DNA of 64,000 nucleotides from Siphonodentalium dalli. Its lineage: Eukaryota > Mollusca > Scaphopoda > Gadilida > Siphonodentaliidae. The position numbers and the translations under genes are program-made. The stretch covers positions 128,662,754 through 128,726,753 of the forward strand of contig CP136061.1 in assembly GCA_032622095.1 (NCBI GenBank). Reading direction: 5' to 3'. This document shows, in pieces, positions 13,042-25,700 of the stretch (its first letter is position 1; each line of letters starts with the position of its first letter). The notes below the pieces were generated by a model. It was given only the letters and a program-made list of their open reading frames with translations. It made no database searches and had not been told where the DNA came from.

Positions 13042-14598
13042 TTATGAATTATCTCTTGTCTCAGCTTTTTGCATAGCTTAGGATGTATAAAATAATTTTG
13101 AGTCTGAGAGATTAATCAACATGAGCTTCCGTCACCAAGAAATAATTTGTTATCATAATTTTGTTCCACAAACTGGGACTGACAATGTTGCTATTTTTAG
13201 AGCTTTACAGTTTACACTGTTCAGCTATAATGTGTGTATGCTTATCTATTGAAAATCTATCTTATAAAACAATTTTAAGTGAAATATATGTAACTCCAGA
13301 TGTTTTGGGTTTTTTATTTGTTTTGAGATAATAACGAAACTTGCGTTTATTAGCAATTGTGTTGTTGTTGTTTTTTGAAGTGTTGCCAGGAAGTGATACA
13401 GCATCTTTAAGATCACGCCAATAAGTAGGTTGCATGAAGGATATCCTATCATTTACTTGCTGTGTTAGATTGCAGGTTTTATTTATGGGGAACTGAACAT
13501 GATTTTCAAGGTTCAATATTAGTACATTATATGTTCGTTATAACCAATTTGATTTGCGACTTTAGCAAATGCATATAGACTATGAATGATGCAGGATTGA
13601 GTTAATTTAAACAAATGGATGCATAATGTTAGACCGGACATGTACTCTATTATTAAATTGAGGCAAACAGATATGATCTGGATATCAAATCGGGCAGCGC
13701 ATCTTTAACAGATCTAAATATTCAAATTAAAGCAGTTGAATTCAGTAAAACTCACATCTTGTTTACGCTGATCAAAAACACATACCTTGGCAAAATTTAT
13801 ATTATAAGTACCAAACGTTTCTTGCCACTCAATAAAGCTAAAGCGAAGGTGATGGATCCAAGTTGTAATCCTACAAATTTGAGTAATGATTCACCTATCT
13901 CGTAACATACTCTTAGCCATTCATGATGCAACTCATTAGTGAATTCCACAGTATTTTTACAAAGGCACAGTATGTGTCGCACACATTTTTTTAATATTGT
14001 AGACATCTTTACTACATGATGATTCTATGTTGAATTATTTAGATATCTTCTGCTCAACGGAATTACACACTTGATAAGAAGTAATAGTATTATATTCTAC
14101 GAAGTGGTACCTATCTGCTGACTAGAGCACGCTATATTTAACCCTTTGATTATTCTTCCATTCAGTTTGAATAGTTCACATTGGAGTGGTTCATTCTTCA
14201 TTTGTAGGGGTGTTCAGATAATATAAGCAGAGGGCAGGCAAAAACAAAGGTTCAATTATAGGATGTTCAGTTTGAACATCTATAGGATGTTCAACATACG
14301 GCCTAAGGCTGTTCGTTAAAACTTCTTAGCTGAACATCTCCACAAATAAATAAAGCAACTACTCATTAATTGTCAAAAAGTTAAGAGGACGTTTACTAGC
14401 TGGACTATTTGAATTAACCCAATGAACATGTGCTAGTGCTAGTCTGGAGCAAGTTTTTAGTAGAAAAGAAATTATGTATATCAAGTTTAATTTTTATAAG
14501 TGAATTACCAGTTGCATGAGTCTCTTAAAATTGACAATTCTATATTTGTCAACTAAAATTCACCAACCAACCAAATCCATGTATTCAATATTCTAACA
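13042..14598. other. No gene seen; weak repeat traces
   Basis: Short frames only. A trace of the CCCTTTCTATAC-type MITE lies at about 14138-14390 (TTAACCCTTTGATTATTC, GGGGTGTTCAGATAATATAA), including a small internal duplication of GGATGTTCA. Nothing else is identifiable. Confidence 0.4.
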
Positions 14599-14999
14599 GG
14601 GGAGCATTGCTAGGGCATGGTAATTCCATCAAAGGGCCATAACTCTGGTGAAAATTGTCGGGCAGAACCCAAATTTGAACATGAGCTGTATTTTGTACTA
14701 GGCAACTCACATACCAAATTGCATTCCATTCAGTTCAGACTTACTAAAGTATTATCCGGAAATGAAAATTTAGTGCAAATTCCAACAAAAAGCAACATAA
14801 CTCGGGTTAAATTGGCGGCCGGAACCCGAGTTCGAACTTGACCTGTCTTTTGTGCTAGTGAACCCACATATCAAATTTCATTCCATTCAGTCGAGACCAT
14901 CTAATGTTATCATCCGGAAACCAAAGGCGAACAGAGGGACGGATGGATGGACCAACAACATAATATGTCCCGTTTTTTAAAAACAGGCATATAAAAATA
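14599..14999 (+). repeat. Dispersed repeat with ACAGAGGGACGGATGG tail
   Basis: Starts GGGGAGCATTGCTAGGGC and ends in a GGACGGATGGATGG run followed by GTCCCGTTTTTTAAAAACAG. Two internal units each carry ATAACTCGGG/ATAACTCTGG, CCCGAGTTCGAACTTGACCTG, and a line ending ATCCGGAAA. Confidence 0.6.
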
Positions 15000-15302
15000 A
15001 TTTGGCACTGTAAGCAAGATAAAATTTGAAAAAATCCTATTAAATATTTGATAATTCAGTCACTGGTACAGTCTGATAAAAACGGGTGGATCTTTACATG
15101 CATTCAGCTTCAGATTTGGAAACTTTCCTCCATTCACACTAATTGGCAAGAAATCAACCAGACAATCTGTTTGAGATCACATGTTGATAGAAATTGTCTT
15201 GAGAGAATGTTAATAAACTTTTAATTGGCCACTAACAGAAGATCTGAAGATCTTAATATAATGTCCTCATACTAAGGACATATTCTTGGCCTCTGTTCCC
15301 AA

Positions 15303-15650
15303 CAAGCCTGCAAATAGTGTGTCTGTCATTTGCAGAATGAGGTCCCCAGAGGGTGAATTTAGTGATGCTATCCACCACAGTGGGCTAGCATCACAAAATT
15401 CACTCTCTGGGTATCTCATTCTGCATTACAGAAGATAAAATGCATAATCAATGTGACTAGTGTGTGAACAACTTCAAATGTGGAAATTCAATCTGTTCCT
15501 ATAGCATCCATAGCAGTTGAGACCTAAGCAGAATGATGTTCCCAGAGGGTAAATTTGGTGATGCTAGCCTGCTGTGCGGGATAGCATTACTGAATTCACC
15601 TTCCGGGGACCTCATTCTGCACAGGACAGACACACTATTTGCAGACTTGG
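15303..15650. mobile_element. Two-hairpin MITE, shortened copy
   Basis: CAAGCCTGCAAATAGTGTG to CTATTTGCAGACTTGG. Both hairpins are present. The spacer lacks its first half (TCTGCATTACAGAAGATAAA). Confidence 0.8.
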
Positions 15651-16120
15651 TTCCCAATAAAAATAACTATATAAAAATTAAGAAGAATGTTCTGGAGTTG
15701 ATGCAAAGACAGTCTTATCACAAGCAGGTTATAATTATCACTTGATATCAGCGTTTTCTTTGAGACAGACCAATTTCCAGACATGCCCAAAACAGCTAGT
15801 TCAATTAACAAATTCTTATACCTATGCTTGCCAGTTCACTAATTTAAAATTTTTTATAAAGTAGGATCAAATTCAGTTTAGCCCTATTTTAAATGATAAG
15901 ATTTTATTATGGTAAAAGAGATATATTTAACTCTCAAGTGTGAATGGCATGCATAAATCATATTTTAAAACATGCCTTCCTTTTGACCTTGTGCCAACAA
16001 TAACTTACCTTAATGCCACAATTTCATAATAATCAAGTCCAGTAAATTAAATTATTTTTATTTCCTTGTGAGCTTATAAATTTTACTAAATGTGGAAATT
16101 TAATGTCAGTTTAAAAAAAT

Positions 16121-16558
16121 TTGCTATTCATTCCAATTAATCTCTAAAATAAAAATATGCATTCCAGGTGTGTATTCTCAAAATTGTCACTATTTCTATA
16201 TATATATATTTTTTTTAATTTAAAAAAAATATTATATAAAGCTTGTATTAAAAGATGAAATCTAAAAATTTAAATAATTTACTTCTTGAAAAATTTTGCT
16301 CTTCATTCCAATTAATCTCTAAAATAAAAATATGCATTCCAGGTGTGTATTCTCAAAATTGTCACTATTTCTATATATATATATTTTTAAATTTTTTAAA
16401 AATATTATACAAAGCTTGTATTAAAAGATGAAATCTAAAAATTTAAATAATTTACTTCTTGAAACATTTTGCTATTCATTCCAATTAATCTCTAAAATAA
16501 AAATATGCATTCCAGGTGTGTATTCTCAAAATTGTCACTATTTCTATATATATATTGT
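16121..16558. repeat. Tandem repeat, unit about 174 bp, 2.5 copies
   Basis: Units start TTGCTATTCATTCCAATTAA at 16121, 16296 and 16469 and contain ATGCATTCCAGGTGTGTATT. Each has a (TA)n tract of differing length. Copies are nearly identical, so the expansion is recent. Confidence 0.9.
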
Positions 16559-17157
16559 TTTTTAATCTTCCATCCAAACATCAATAAACACAAAATAAAA
16601 CAAACATATATGTTCAAGTATTTGAAACATTTTTTATGCAGGAAATTTCTCTGTGTGAAACAGTCTGAGGAATTTAAAATATGTACAACCATCTAAGTAC
16701 CCAGGTACTTTGATAGGCACCTCATAGAGACTCATCAGTTCAAAAACAGGTACAATTTTGGCAGTGTGGAAAGACAACAATATAGTTTGAAGAAGGTAAA
16801 ATCTAACTAGGTTCAGCAATGTAAACTAACAGCTGGTTTAAATCATGGTAACAAGCTCGGTTATTGCTTAAGTCAGACATTATTATAGAATTCTCTAATT
16901 AGAGTGGCCCTGCTTCATTCTTCCAGAATTTTGAGAACTCAAATGAAATTTTACTTGACATTTATCATTGATTTTGCCAACCCATCCTGTCTGGCTGGCA
17001 CCATTCCTACTAACTTTAGGTTAAAGGGGTAGACCTGATTTTTTATCAAAATAACTGGATAACAGTGTTGTGGGACAGGGCAATTCTAAATGGTAGCATT
17101 ATTTAGCCCCAATCCCTTTGTCAATTTATTGTTAAAATTAATTAGCAATGAAATATG

Positions 17158-17475
17158 TTTAAAGGTACTCAATCCGATCAGAGGGTCCTATATTTCTATT
17201 TCTTTGGCTTTGGGGGTAAAAAATATTTGATTTGAGTCGAGGAACCCACCCATCAAAGCGAGTGATTAGATATCGATTTTTGAAATCTATTAATTTTCGG
17301 ATATGTAGCCCACAAGTTGGCAGAACCACGTGCTCAAAACGGACAAATTGCGGGTGTAAGATGGATAACTTTAAAATCAAGTGCTTACTATTAACAATAA
17401 TAACCACTTGATTTTACCCCCAAGCCAAAGAAATAGTAATATAGGACCCTCTGATTGGATTGAGTACCTTTAAAC
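17158..17475. mobile_element. Palindromic element, TTTAAAGGTACTCAATCC ends
   Basis: Inverted ends TTTAAAGGTACTCAATCC and GGATTGAGTACCTTTAAA. The arms continue through GGACCCTCTGAT and TTTCTTTGGCTT. The centre is unpaired. Longer relatives occur at 8719 and 46453. Confidence 0.8.
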
Positions 17476-17850
17476 TAAATAATAAATATCATAAATAGTT
17501 GGAATTCTCATCAAGAAAAATAAATTACATGAAAATTATGAACAATTACAGAAATTTTTATTTTTTATTTTTAATACATATTTACAACTAACCAGGGCTT
17601 ACAGGACAAAGAAATTGGGGGAAATAAAATTTTCAGCAGTTTACTAGATATTTGATGTCTGAAACAACGAATGTTGGAAACTCCCGAGGGGGAAATACAT
17701 TGAGATGGTTCTAATTATTTGAATTCTCAACTAAAGTTTAGTGCTAACTTTGTAGTTTTCAAAGCATGATTTGAATATTTCCCTATTTTCGAACAGATAT
17801 TGTACAGAATAATAGAGACAAGGATAACTGCAAAATTACTGATCATATAC

Positions 17851-18070
17851 TCAACCCTTTCTATTCTAAATGGATTATTCTCCTAGTCATAGAAGTATGC
17901 ATTAGAAGGGTCTATTATTCATCTGGAGGGATGTTCAGGAAATAAAAGCAGATCACCGACAAAAGAAACTGCAGAAGGAATCTGATAAATTGGTAGGAAA
18001 TGTTCAAATATCTTAACTTTTCCTTAGGGATAACTACTCATCAATGAGTATTTAGTATATACAGGGTTAA
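17851..18070. mobile_element. TTAA-type MITE, CCCTTTCTATTC end
   Basis: Left TCAACCCTTTCTATTCTAAA, right TGAGTATTTAGTATATACAG then GGTTAA. Same family as 949-1177. Confidence 0.65.
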
Positions 18071-18469
18071 ATAATATATTCTTGAAAATATGTGTAGAAA
18101 AATTAGAACACAAGGCAATGGTTGCAAATGGAATTTCATGAGAAATGCAGCCTGATTTGAATTAAATATGTAGCTTGTATGCACCTGAACAAATGTTCAC
18201 TGCACTTAACACAAGTTCAATAGCAAGTTAGAGGTAAGCAACCTAATTAATTTCTCTTTACCTGACATTATGAGGTTAGTAATTAGTAGATCTAAAAGCT
18301 AAGAAATCATTCTATCATACTATTATCATGCTGATGCAGTTTTCTCGGGGTAGTAACTCTCTGTAGACCTTAGATCTGATGACTATGATGCCAGTTAATA
18401 ACTATGCACTCATCATAAGATGAGCACTGAGACATTTGTCCCATTTCAATGACATAAGTGGCTCTGATA

Positions 18470-19040
18470 CGGGTGGCAGATGGGTGGTCCTAGTACGGGA
18501 CTGGAAGATAGATGGGTGGTCCTAGTATGGGACTGGCAGATAGATGGGTGGTCCTAATATGAGTCTTGCAGACAGGTGGTCCTTAGATGGACTGGCAGAT
18601 GGCAAGCCTGCAAATGGAGTGTCTGTCATTTGCAGAATGAGATCCCAGATGGTGAATTTAGTGATGCTATCCTGCACAGAGGGCTAGCATCACCACATTC
18701 ACCCTCTGGGGACTTCATTCTGCTTAGGCCTCATCATCTGGGAAGTATCAATTGTCTCAAATTAACAGTGTTTTAATTTTTTTTCCTTTCTGGGAAATGC
18801 ATAATTGAGGTGAATAATGGGTGAACATCACCAACTTCAACCAGGGAACTTTCATCTGATCCTAGGTCTCCAATAGCAGTTGAGGCCTAAGCAGAATGAG
18901 GTTCCCAGAGAGAGAATTTGATGATGCTAGCCCGCAGTGCAGGATAGCATCACTAAATTACCCTCTGGGGACCTCATTCTGCAAATGATACATGCTATTT
19001 GCAGCCTTTCAAATGGGTGGTCCAAGTAGGGGACCAACAG
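18470..19040. repeat. Minisatellite split by a two-hairpin MITE
   Basis: Units of about 40 bp containing GATGGGTGGTCCTAGTA and GGGACTGGCAGATA run from 18470 to 18601. They resume after the MITE at 19010 as AAATGGGTGGTCCAAGTAGG, so the MITE landed inside the array. Confidence 0.75.
18602..19009. mobile_element. Two-hairpin MITE inside a minisatellite
   Basis: GCAAGCCTGCAAATGGAGTG to GCTATTTGCAGCC. Both hairpins are present; the spacer is shortened after TTTCCTTTCTGGG. Confidence 0.8.
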
Positions 19041-19515
19041 TTGGCTGGGCCTACAGCTTTGAGTTTGTCAGGTCAGGTGCAGTTTTATTTTACTGAGAAT
19101 ATGCCTGAAGGAAAAACAGGTCCACAGAGAGTTCTTATGCTGACATGTCTCTGGTCTATATTTTGACAAAAATGTTTTACTGAGACCCAAAAAGTTTTAA
19201 TGGGGTCCTGAAGAGTTGATAATAGACTTCCTCATGTCAACAATTTACTAGGACTGTAGATTTCTGGGCATGCTAATGATATCACATTTCAAAGAAACCC
19301 CCAATGTGAAGGGAACACAATGATTCTGTCCACTGTGTGCAGGGGATGTAAGGATTAAAAAATTGGGCTCAATTCATATTTTCTATATGAATTATACAGT
19401 GGAAATGATAACATAGCCCCTTTGTATTGAAGATTGAGGGACCACAAATTGGGCTAGTTTGGATGATGGCATTCCAGTATAGTTGGGAATGGAAAATGAA
19501 TGAAATTGGGCTTAC

Positions 19516-19760
19516 CTGTACTTGATAGTCTCCCTGTGGGATTGGTTGTCCACCGAATTTAATGTTAACTGAGTAAGTGCCGGGATATTGTGGTGTAAAC
19601 TGAATAGAGAATGTTCCATCGGGATTCTCGATAATACCAATGTCTATGTCAGTTCCTGTTGGGCTCCTGATGCGGCAGGTGACCTTGCCCTCTCCGGCCA
19701 GTGATGCATCAACAGTGATGAAGGTGTCTTTGTTGATCGGGACGGTCTCTGGTGGGGCAT
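19516..19760 (-). CDS. FLN: Filamin exon: repeat 15, last exon seen
   Basis: 245 nt, acceptor CTGTCCACAG, donor GTAAGCCC, phase 1 in and 0 out. It encodes [58 protein letters not shown], and [14 protein letters not shown]. In vertebrate filamins hinge 1 follows repeat 15. No such exon was found in the 19.5 kb below, so that intron is at least that long or the next exon is too short to recognise. Confidence 0.95.
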
Positions 19761-22700
19761 CTGTGGACAGAAATTAAATTACAGAATGACAATTCCTTGT
19801 AAATACTTTTAGAGCTGAATGGGTGAATCTATTAAGGAAAAACAGGGTTAATTCAATTCAGGAACTATAAATTGAGTTCTCTAATCTTAAAGAAAGACAT
19901 CTGACTTTATATGGAATACTCAATTACAGACTTTATATGCCCAGGGAAGAGTAGCCGAACAAAACGTTATTTTGCAAGCTAAATAACTAGTATAACATAG
20001 ACAGTGTTAGTTTTTTTTCCTACCCAGTTGTTCTACATGGAAATTTAAATCAGGTATTTATTGCACCTGAAAAGTTTGACGAAATAGTCAAGTATGAAAT
20101 ATCACTAATTAATCACCATTTAATAATTGGCCTCTAATGGTGTACCATCTCACTGATAATTTCACTAACTCAGGCCAATACAGATCAATACATAGTACTA
20201 ATAAAAATCATTACATACAGTAATGTTCTAAATAATAAACCCCTAAACCACAGCAGAATTATGGGAACTTTTTCCCATATTTCTGACTAAATCCTGAAAA
20301 ATTTCCCATAATTCTGCTGTGGTTAAAGGGTCATATACTTCGGGCATTACTGTTGCATTCCAGTTCTTAATGTTTTCAATCATACAATTTTGAAATACCT
20401 TTATTTTGGAGCTCCCGCTTTCAAATGCTGTATAATATAATCTTAACCCCAGTGATCGTAAGTCCCTTTAACACGTTGACTGCCACATACGAGTTAACTC
20501 GTGCTTTTTGCATGTAATTAAAATGGGAGTCGGCAGTCAACGTGTTAATACATATGGGGTTCTATAGAGTATAATATCGTGAGAATAAGGAGATACCTAC
20601 CTGTTACAACACATTTGCTGGCATCACCAATTGGTTTAGATTGAACCTTGAATGGTGATTTTGGAACAGGGGTTCCGCCGAAGTTCACTGTAATTGCGTA
20701 TGGACCCTCGATGTCCTCTGGAACATATGCCACAGTGCAGGTTCCGTCAGCTTTATCAACAATCTTAGGTCGCACAATAGATTCATCAGGTCTCTGAAAA
20801 ATAAATTCAAGCAGTTTTTTATCATTGCTTACTTCCTTCAAATAATTTTCATTGAATATTATATGGTCGTTAACATTAATGCTTTTCTAATGAGCGATTC
20901 AAACACAAAACTCAAACTACTGTAGAAACCGTGTTGACACTTACTATTAGGGTTAGAAAGTCATGTATATATATTAATATATTTCTAAAATTTCTTCTCC
21001 ACTGATATTGTGAAGAAAATGTTAGAGTGAGAGGAAAATAACATGAATGTATACATTTTTGGAGATATGTCCCAATCCGTTTCATAATATTTCTTGAATC
21101 AATTTAATTGGTGAATCTTTCACCTACTCCCATAGCCACATCTCCTAAAATCTTGTCCATCAAAGACTACAATCAGTATATTCATAATATTAAAACTGCA
21201 TATTCAAAATTAAAATGCACTTTATATTTAATAAATAAATATCAGGATCAGATATCATGAAAACAGATTGTGTATCGTGATTTGTTACATGGGCAAACCT
21301 ATTGTAATTAAAATTAAGACTAAGAAACACAAATTAATTTTAAAGAATATTCATGAGGTCAAATACCAGAAAGATTAAACGGATTCTTCAATCAGTTATA
21401 AAAGTATACATGGTAATAGCCTATTATTCAACTGGAGGGATTTTCTGGAAAACAAGCAGATGGCAGACAGGTAATCAAGTGCGAAGTATTCTTATTCCAT
21501 AGTGGGACATTGTTGAGATAATAAGTAAAAAAAACAGCCTATTGTATTTAGTTGTTTTCCAGCTTAAGTTCAATGAGATCGCCTGAAGTTGGTGTCTTGA
21601 TTGGTTTGCTATCCACTCGAGTTGTGCTTATACTGGACGGAGCTGAAGCTACTAGTACTTGTAAAAACAGGAACATTTTATGCGAACTCAGCGATATTAC
21701 AGACTGTAGTGATATAAAGCTAGCATATTATCTCAAGAATACTACCCGGTACCACAGATCTGAGTGTCGTAAATTGTAATCATATAATACATATGCTGCA
21801 AAGATGACTAGGTATAAACAAAAAAGATTACATGAAAAGAAATATGTGATGTATATATTGTGATCCATCAAGTCTGAAAATGCTCATTTTTTACTATTTA
21901 GGTAATAAACGCATGACAATAAAATGTGTTTTCCACATAGGTAAGAAATAAATAGAATAAGAACCATCCTTTGACACCTCCTCAGGTTATAGGGAAAAAA
22001 GCAGACACCATTAAAATACAACTCAATGCCTCTAGCGAGCAGATATAATGTTATGTTACTAAACTTTATTCAGCAATAATGAGTTGCATTTTATCATAAC
22101 ATTACATTCATTAACATTAATGACCTTACTTCGAGGATGATTTGAATTAATATCTCATTTCGTTTATCTATACCATCCATGCTTATTTTTTCGTGGGTGG
22201 TTTCATGTATTGATGGTTTGATTTTTTCCTGGTAAAATTCCTTTACAACCTAGTTCGTTCATGTTGCTTTGATTTGTTATAAAGATGTGCTGTCTTGTGG
22301 AGGATAAATCTTTTTTAAACACTTGTTCAACCATGAGCTCGTACAAATTAACTACTGAACAAGATTCAAATTGAAAGAAGTCATCTCTTCTTCTTTGTTT
22401 AAGCCAGATAAACAAAATAGCTCTGTTTATCAAGGAAATACTTGCCCCCCCCCCCCTCCCCCAAAAAAAACCTGCTCCTCAAACATATTTATGACCTGCC
22501 ATAAATAAGTAAATATATAAATACTGCTCAACTCTAATCGTCTGACAGAGGACTTTATTACAACAAACAAGATGCACCAAAGCCTTATTTTTTTAAGAAA
22601 TGGAAGTAGTACAGCGCCATATCCCCCAATAACACACACACCCATTCTACTCATCTATTATATATTTTGGAACTTCTGTCTGTGTGTATGTTTGTATGTG

Positions 22701-25700
22701 TGTTATAGACTCGAAAACGGCTCGACCGATCACTCAATTTTGGTATGTGGGCCTACTTTGATCCCTGGAACAATATGGGTGGGTCCAATTTCAAGTGCGA
22801 CCATGTCCTTGACCTCGCTCATAAACGCTCATATCGGCAAGTTTCTGGATCGAACAATAGTTTTTTTCTTTCTCCTAGTACTTTTCATCATTGTTCGCTC
22901 AGTATTGTTCAACGTTGTCAAATATTCTGCCCAGACAGAGGCGATCACAAAGAATATCCCGGACGAAGTCGGGCACATCAGCTAGTTTCTTAATTTATAT
23001 AGCTTTTTGAATATTTATTCCCATAAAAAAGCTGAGTGTATTCTTATTTATTTTCACAAAATGGCTGATAATTTGAGACTAGCCCATTAAGTTAGCCCAA
23101 TATAGGATTTCCAAACTCTTACATGTAGCTATGATAACGTGATCGATATAAATAACTGGCTTCAAATGTAATTGATCTTTGAAAAGCACTCCCAATTATT
23201 CTGCTGACCGCTTTTAGTGATTAAATCAGATTAGGTCAACAATTTGTAACTTCCTGTTTGTGTTACACTCAAGAGATCTCTGAATTATTGGGATGTAAAC
23301 CGGGTGACCCAATTGGCAGTTGACCAATCACCAAACAGGATTTAGAGTAACACAGACAAGCTACGTAAATATTATAATAAAATAAATCACCATCTCACAA
23401 GTCGTTTTATATCTCAATTCATGCATATATATACACACCAACAGTGTTTGATGCTGGTGCTCCTTTAGAGATTGGAGTTAGAACAAGTTATATGGATAAA
23501 GTTTCTTTAGGCCAAAGAAAAAAATACATGTGGTTTGGGTTTCCCGACCGACCCTATTTTAAACCCCCTACCCTAAAGTTTTTTTTCATGTTTTTCAAGA
23601 AAATCTATTTAATTTTTTCTCCAAAAATTACATAAAACACAAAAAACACATCTAAGCATCTCAGAATAGGTTGATTTCTAAGTAAAAGTATTGCGTTATA
23701 TTAAACTTTGTACAAAAATAATCAAAGCTAGTTTTATGTCAATCTTGCAGAGTAAAATATGCACATGAAAAGTCATACGAATATGTCAAATTAAAAAATT
23801 AAATTTTAAGCCTACCTACCAACCCATATTTTTTTCGGCTTGTAACCCAAACCAGACATTTAATTTTCTTTTGCCTTATGAGTAATATTGTATCCATTCA
23901 AATTTGCGTTCAAATCTGTGAGTGTGTAATTAAGGGTTAATGTGACGGACATCAGTCCTGATTCAGTATATGTCCCATATTTAGTGTCTTTGAAGAATAA
24001 GGGAATAAAATAATTTTATAAATAGAGGATATGAAATGAGTGTTTCTCTCATATGATATTTATGAAACGAGTCTAAGAATTTTCAGTTTTCTCGAGCCTC
24101 CGGCGAGAGAAAACTGAAAATTCGTGACGAGTTTCATAAATATCATATGAGAGAAACACGAATTACATATTCTATTTATCATATGACACCTATAAATTGA
24201 TTATGATGTCCAAAACGCACACAAATCACTAAATAGCTATATGACATCGGCAGCAAAAGGTTAATGTGACGTCACTTCATTGCACCGGAAGCCCAATTAC
24301 ACCTGGTGAACTAGCAGAAATAATATGCACGCGAAGATATAGTGCGCTATTCTGTTCTCAGTTTGTGACTTTATATCGTATGTTTATTAGATATATACGA
24401 ATTACATATTCTATTTATCGTATAACAATGTCCAAAACTATATATTTCAAGATTATAATTGCGAGAATTTTGGCATCGCGGCATTGATTGACGCGCACGA
24501 ATTTGACCTGCATTTAGTTGGAGATGCGGCTCGGTCCAGGCTGCCATTCAGCCAATCAGAACACACTTTTTGTCAACAAACCAATCAAATTATCGGAAGG
24601 TGATATGAACTAGTAGTTCATATGAAATTGATTTATGACATACTTTCCAAAGTAAATAATGATTGAGTCATATGATAAATATATATACCTGCCTACTCAC
24701 AAAAATAGTATAAATAAATATAAAATAAAATATCTGCCTCCCTCATCACTTTGATAAAAATATTCCCTGAGAAAAAGTGTGAGAAATTACTATTTTGTTC
24801 ATCTGGACTTTTTATGGACAAGTGGACTTTTGTGAAGTTTTGTCAGGGAGAAATCACAAAGACAGATGTTTAGTTGCAGTAATGCCCTAAGTAATCGACT
24901 CCTTAACCACAGCAGAATTATGGGTAACTTTTCAGGATTTAGTCGGAAATATGGCTTGTTGCCATATTTTCAACTAAATCCTGAAAAGTTACCCATAATT
25001 CTGCTGTGGTTAAGGAGTCGATTACTCAGGGCATTACTATTCTTGTATAATCCACTAAGTAGTATTTAACCCTATCATGACTGGAGCTTCCTGAAATTTT
25101 GTGAAAACTTTGTCGCCCATAGGGTGCCTTGCATATATAAGAGAATGCATTGGCCTAACAATATTTACCTTGATCTTGTGAGCCAATGCATTCTTTTATA
25201 TATTAGAGGCTCCCAAAGGGAGACTCGCATATATAAGAGGATGCAATGGCACAGGGTTTTAATGCTGCACCAGCGCAGCTCCCGTCATGAAAGGGTTATA
25301 TTCATTAACCAATTTGTAAATACAGAAATATTTACAGATATTACAGAATACTTTGAAAAGGGAAAAAAGACTTTTATTTCAATTTTATGGCATATAATTA
25401 GGAAGAATTTTTTATGCAATCTTAAGAATTTGTCCGAAATAATATTCAGATGACATCGAAGGTGCCTGAGAACACTGTACTAAATGAGAGACATCATTAT
25501 TATAATTGTCACAATTGTTTTAGTGGATTTTTATCCAAATACATGATGGAATAGGAGTGACATATCCAACACATATAAAACAAGAGCATCGCTAGGGCGT
25601 GGCAAAATACGCCCTTTAGCCATTTTGAATTGTACTATCACAAAATAAGATAATACTTTGAGCTTACATTTGAAGAAAATCTGATATCCCTAATTTCAAT

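Noticed and set aside
22443-22471. C-run followed by A-run as a possible poly(A) retrocopy end.
   Set aside because: No processed gene or SINE body next to it; more likely simple sequence.
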